From Verrucomicrobiia bacterium (lineage in GTDB: Bacteria; Verrucomicrobiota; Verrucomicrobiia; JABWAM01), in NCBI GenBank assembly GCA_028687435.1, contig JAQUAF010000060.1:1-35822 (forward strand): 35,822 nucleotides of DNA, read 5' to 3'. Each line of letters begins with the position of its first letter. Positions within the stretch are counted from its first letter, which is position 1. This document shows positions 34,091-35,822 of this stretch, one piece after another. A model generated the notes under the pieces. It did not search any database, was not told where the DNA came from, and was given only the letters and a program-made list of their open reading frames with translations. The translations under genes and the position numbers were made by a program.

Positions 34091-34900
34091 TTATTGCAAC
34101 AATGCCAGCGATTGCTGCGGCTGGGCATTGGCCTGCGCCAACATCGCGGTGGCCGATTGGACCAGGATGTTGTACTTGGCCAGGTTGGTGCTCTCATCCG
34201 CGAAGTCGAGGTCTTTAATTCGCGAATTGGCGGTTTCCGTATTGATCTTCTCCGTGCTGAGGTTTTGCACATAGAAGGTCAGGGACGAGATGTCCGCCAG
34301 CATGTCGGCTCGATTGCTGGCCACGTTGCTCAGGGCGGTGGACAGCATCGAGATCGCCGCCGTCGCGCCGGACAGGTCGGAAATGCTGATGCCTGTCACG
34401 TTGGATACGGCGCTGGACATGTCTTTCAATGTGAAGTTGTACACAATGGAAGCGTCCGCGCTGACGGTTGCCGTAACCGTGCTGCTGCCGAACACCGAAG
34501 TTCCGTTGAACTTGGCGTTGCTGATCTGGGTGTTGATGTTGGTTTGCAGCTTGCTGAATTCCGACTGGTAATTGGCCCGGTCGGATGTGCTGAATGCGCC
34601 GTTGGAGGCGCGCATGGCCAGTTCGCTCATACGAGTCAACTGATCCATGATGGTCTTTGCGAAACCGTCAGCGGTTTGTGCGAATGAAATGAGGTTCTGG
34701 GCGCCCTCCGAAGCGGCACCCAGGCGTTTCACCGTCGCATCCAACTTGCTGCTTACGGCAACACCTGCCGCGTCGTCCGCAGGGTCAGCCAGTTTGCTGC
34801 CTGAAGACAAGCGTTTGATGGATTTGGATAGCTGAGTATCCGCAACGTTCAAATAGAACGCCGCGTTCAGTGCCGATGGGTTTGTTCCGATGACTGCCAT
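34091..34900 (-). CDS. Flagellin 2 (short D0-D1 type)
   Basis: The same 269-residue filament protein as flagellin 1, with about 21 substitutions spread over the length, most of them conservative (Ser/Ala, Ser/Thr, Val/Ile) and no insertion or deletion. The segment VFGSSTVTATVSADASIVYNF is identical in both. Both keep the D0/D1 ends needed for assembly and export. The 98-base predicted leader has two GGA-loop hairpins and a Shine-Dalgarno hairpin, and csrA is 143 bases upstream on the same strand. It has its own sigma-28 promoter and terminator. The two copies look like a fairly old tandem-type duplication kept under selection. Confidence 0.97.
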   Translation of the reverse strand: MAVIGTNPSALNAAFYLNVADTQLSKSIKRLSSGSKLADPADDAAGVAVSSKLDATVKRLGAASEGAQNLISFAQTADGFAKTIMDQLTRMSELAMRASNGAFSTSDRANYQSEFSKLQTNINTQISNAKFNGTSVFGSSTVTATVSADASIVYNFTLKDMSSAVSNVTGISISDLSGATAAISMLSTALSNVASNRADMLADISSLTFYVQNLSTEKINTETANSRIKDLDFADESTNLAKYNILVQSATAMLAQANAQPQQSLALLQ

Positions 34901-34902
34901 AA

Positions 34903-34922
34903 AAACTCCTTCCTTAGAGTTT
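34903..34922 (-). promoter_or_regulatory. Flagellin 2 Shine-Dalgarno hairpin with GGA in the loop
   Basis: AAACTC (34922-34917) pairs with GAGTTT (34908-34903) around TAAGGAAG. GGA in the loop overlaps the ribosome-binding region, the usual place for a repressing CsrA site. Confidence 0.5.
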
Positions 34923-34944
34923 GGTTTGGTTTGAGTGAGTGAAA

Positions 34945-34984
34945 GTCACATCCATGTGACCCTCCGCCGGATTCCAGGCCCGGC
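34945..34984 (-). promoter_or_regulatory. Two GGA-loop hairpins in the flagellin 2 leader: candidate CsrA sites
   Basis: On the minus strand GCCGG-GCCTGGAAT-CCGGC (34984-34966) and GTCACA-TGGA-TGTGAC (34960-34945) are adjacent perfect hairpins, each with GGA in the loop. ACATGGATGT in the second follows the CsrA consensus RUACARGGAUGU closely. They lie downstream of the sigma-28 promoter in the predicted leader. Confidence 0.65.
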
Positions 34985-34998
34985 GTGCCTTTATCACA

Positions 34999-35025
34999 AT
35001 ATCGGCGGAGAATCCGCCGACTTTA
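34999..35025 (-). promoter_or_regulatory. Sigma-28 promoter of flagellin 2
   Basis: TAAA (35025-35022), 15 bases, GCCGATAT (35006-34999) on the minus strand. The spacer itself contains GGCGGA-TTC-TCCGCC, an inverted repeat absent from the other two promoters. Start near 34992. Confidence 0.85.
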
Positions 35026-35043
35026 GCGATTTGAACGAAAAAA

Positions 35044-35268
35044 TCAGCTTGGCGGCGAAAAACGGGGAAGGTGGGTGGTCTGTTTATTGGCGGCCGCCTG
35101 ACGATTGGCCTGCTGGATTCGCTCGTAAAGCTCCTTGCGCTGGATGGAAATGGACGTTGGCGCTTTGAATCCCAACCGGATCTGGTTGCCGTCGATGGAG
35201 ACGACCACCACTTCGATATGGTCGCCAAGCATAATGCCTTCGCCTTCCTTGCGGGTGATCACGAGCAT
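35044..35268 (-). CDS. csrA: CsrA, carbon storage/translational regulator
   Basis: A dimeric RNA-binding protein that blocks or stabilises mRNAs at GGA hairpins. 74 residues from ATG 35268. MLVITRKEGEGIMLGDHIEVVVVSIDGN is canonical, including the Leu4 and Arg6 side of the RNA surface, and the second RNA-binding arginine is in ISIQRKELYERI (E. coli Arg44). The C-terminal 15 residues (KQTTHLPRFSPPS) extend past the usual core. The frame is open to 35316 but ATG 35268 is the family start. Directly upstream of flagellin 2, as in hag-type arrangements, but without fliW. Gap to the upstream CBM48 gene is 54 bases, so they may share a transcript. Confidence 0.95.
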   Translation of the reverse strand: MLVITRKEGEGIMLGDHIEVVVVSIDGNQIRLGFKAPTSISIQRKELYERIQQANRQAAANKQTTHLPRFSPPS

Positions 35269-35322
35269 GCGGCAACCAAACCACAGCCTGTGCGGGAGAT
35301 CAACCAGAAACGGCAAATCTGG

Positions 35323-35616
35323 TCACGAACCGATGCGGATGATGCTGTTGGCGGTCCCAAAACTGTTTGGGGTTGTATTCCCATGGCTGGGATCGACCTG
35401 CCAATCGCCATCCACCAGAAACTTGTATTGATATTGTCCGGGACTGAGTTTTAGGGACAATTCCCATGCGCCTTTCACTTTGCGACTGGGTTTCATGGCT
35501 TGAGGCGCCCAATGATTAAAATCCCCGGCCAGTTTGACTTCCCTGGCTTCGGGGGAAAAGAGTCGAAAAAGAGATGTTATATTCGCGTTCTTTTTTGATT
35601 TTGTTTTGGCAGACAT
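35323..35616 (-). CDS. Small glycogen-binding-type protein (isoamylase early-set / CBM48 domain)
   Basis: A 97-residue single-domain protein. After a lysine-rich, probably flexible N-terminus (MSAKTKSKKNANITSL), residues 16-95 are a CBM48/AMPK-beta-like fold: REVKLAGDFNHWAP, GAWELSLKLSPGQYQYKFLVDGDWQVDP and GTANSIIRI. The conserved aromatic/Asn carbohydrate contacts (FNHW, YKFLVDG) are present. It has no catalytic domain, so it should bind alpha-glucan or act as a regulatory adaptor. It precedes csrA on the same strand. A good promoter is upstream (35641-35670). No strong Shine-Dalgarno. Confidence 0.9.
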   Translation of the reverse strand: MSAKTKSKKNANITSLFRLFSPEAREVKLAGDFNHWAPQAMKPSRKVKGAWELSLKLSPGQYQYKFLVDGDWQVDPSHGNTTPNSFGTANSIIRIGS

Positions 35617-35640
35617 GATTTTTAGAGGTTATTTTTCATA

Positions 35641-35670
35641 CCTATACAAAAGAAAAAGCACTCATGTCAA
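35641..35670 (-). promoter_or_regulatory. Candidate housekeeping promoter of CBM48-csrA
   Basis: On the minus strand TTGACA (35670-35665), 18 bases, TATAGG (35646-35641). Start near 35634, leader about 18 bases. No sigma-28 match, so csrA is probably transcribed apart from the late flagellar genes. Confidence 0.5.
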
Positions 35671-35822
35671 CATTTAATTTTTGATGTGATGTCCCCGGGG
35701 CGCATGGCAGTTCCGTCGGGTTTTTTGGGTGGGTTTTAGCCTAGAGGGTCAGGAAATTTTAGATTTAGGGCTACGCTGGCTTGCCGAACATCTCAGGGGC
35801 GGTTTTATTTTCCCTTTGGATT
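35671..35822. other. Right-end non-coding stretch
   Basis: No gene or repeat seen. The sequence has AT-rich patches and a CCCCGGGG palindrome (35693-35700). The next gene lies outside the window. Confidence 0.4.

Overview
The window reads as a piece of chromosome from a motile, diderm (Gram-negative) bacterium. The best guess is Verrucomicrobiota or a close PVC relative. This is an inference from the mixture of genes: an autotransporter with an autotransporter-associated beta-strand repeat, a short isoamylase-early-set (CBM48) protein, an EF-P with a PGN loop tip, a hybrid kinase with an integral-membrane sensor, and many starts that lack a good Shine-Dalgarno or use GTG/TTG. No rRNA or phylogenetic marker proves it. 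There is no sign of phage, insertion sequences or CRISPR.

Layout. 1-442 is apparently non-coding. 443-3455 holds an aldolase-like barrel protein, a cold-shock protein, chorismate synthase and a 74-residue unknown. 3503-8552 is a minus-strand run: hybrid histidine kinase, nadD, rsfS and glnS. 8645-12281 carries leucyl aminopeptidase, a CCA-adding enzyme, tRNA-Val(GAC) and an ankyrin protein. 12410-15475 is a 1021-residue autotransporter. 15593-18887 is an overlapping pair, an NadB/SdhA-like flavoprotein followed by a benzoate-CoA-ligase-like acyl-CoA synthetase. 19218-24333 is a tightly overlapping polysaccharide trio: a GT4 glycosyltransferase, a WecA-type initiating transferase with an extra C-terminal domain, and an O-antigen ligase/polymerase with a repeat tail. 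24432-27563 is pyrH-cdaA-mini-cdaR-glmM, followed by efp at 27699. 28380-35616 is a flagellar-filament island.

The flagellar island is the most structured part. Two 269-residue flagellins (about 92 % identical by eye) flank fliS, an unknown cysteine-rich ORF, fliD and an opposing CgeB-like glycosyltransferase. Both flagellins and fliD have upstream matches to the sigma-28 promoter TAAA-N15-GCCGAT, all with exactly 15 bases of spacing. Each flagellin ends in a 12-bp-stem intrinsic terminator, and the two stems show compensatory changes. csrA lies directly upstream of the second flagellin. That flagellin's predicted leader has two hairpins with GGA in the loop, one almost the CsrA consensus, plus a Shine-Dalgarno inside a third hairpin. 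A glycogen-binding-type CBM48 protein is encoded just upstream of csrA, where fliW is often found. The island thus looks like a self-contained filament module with sigma-28 control, probable CsrA control and probable filament glycosylation.

The most novel single item is a 50-residue protein between cdaA and glmM. It has the membrane-anchor start of CdaR/YbbR but no YbbR domains, and overlaps both neighbours by ATGA. It suggests a minimal form of the cdaA-cdaR-glmM c-di-AMP/cell-wall operon.
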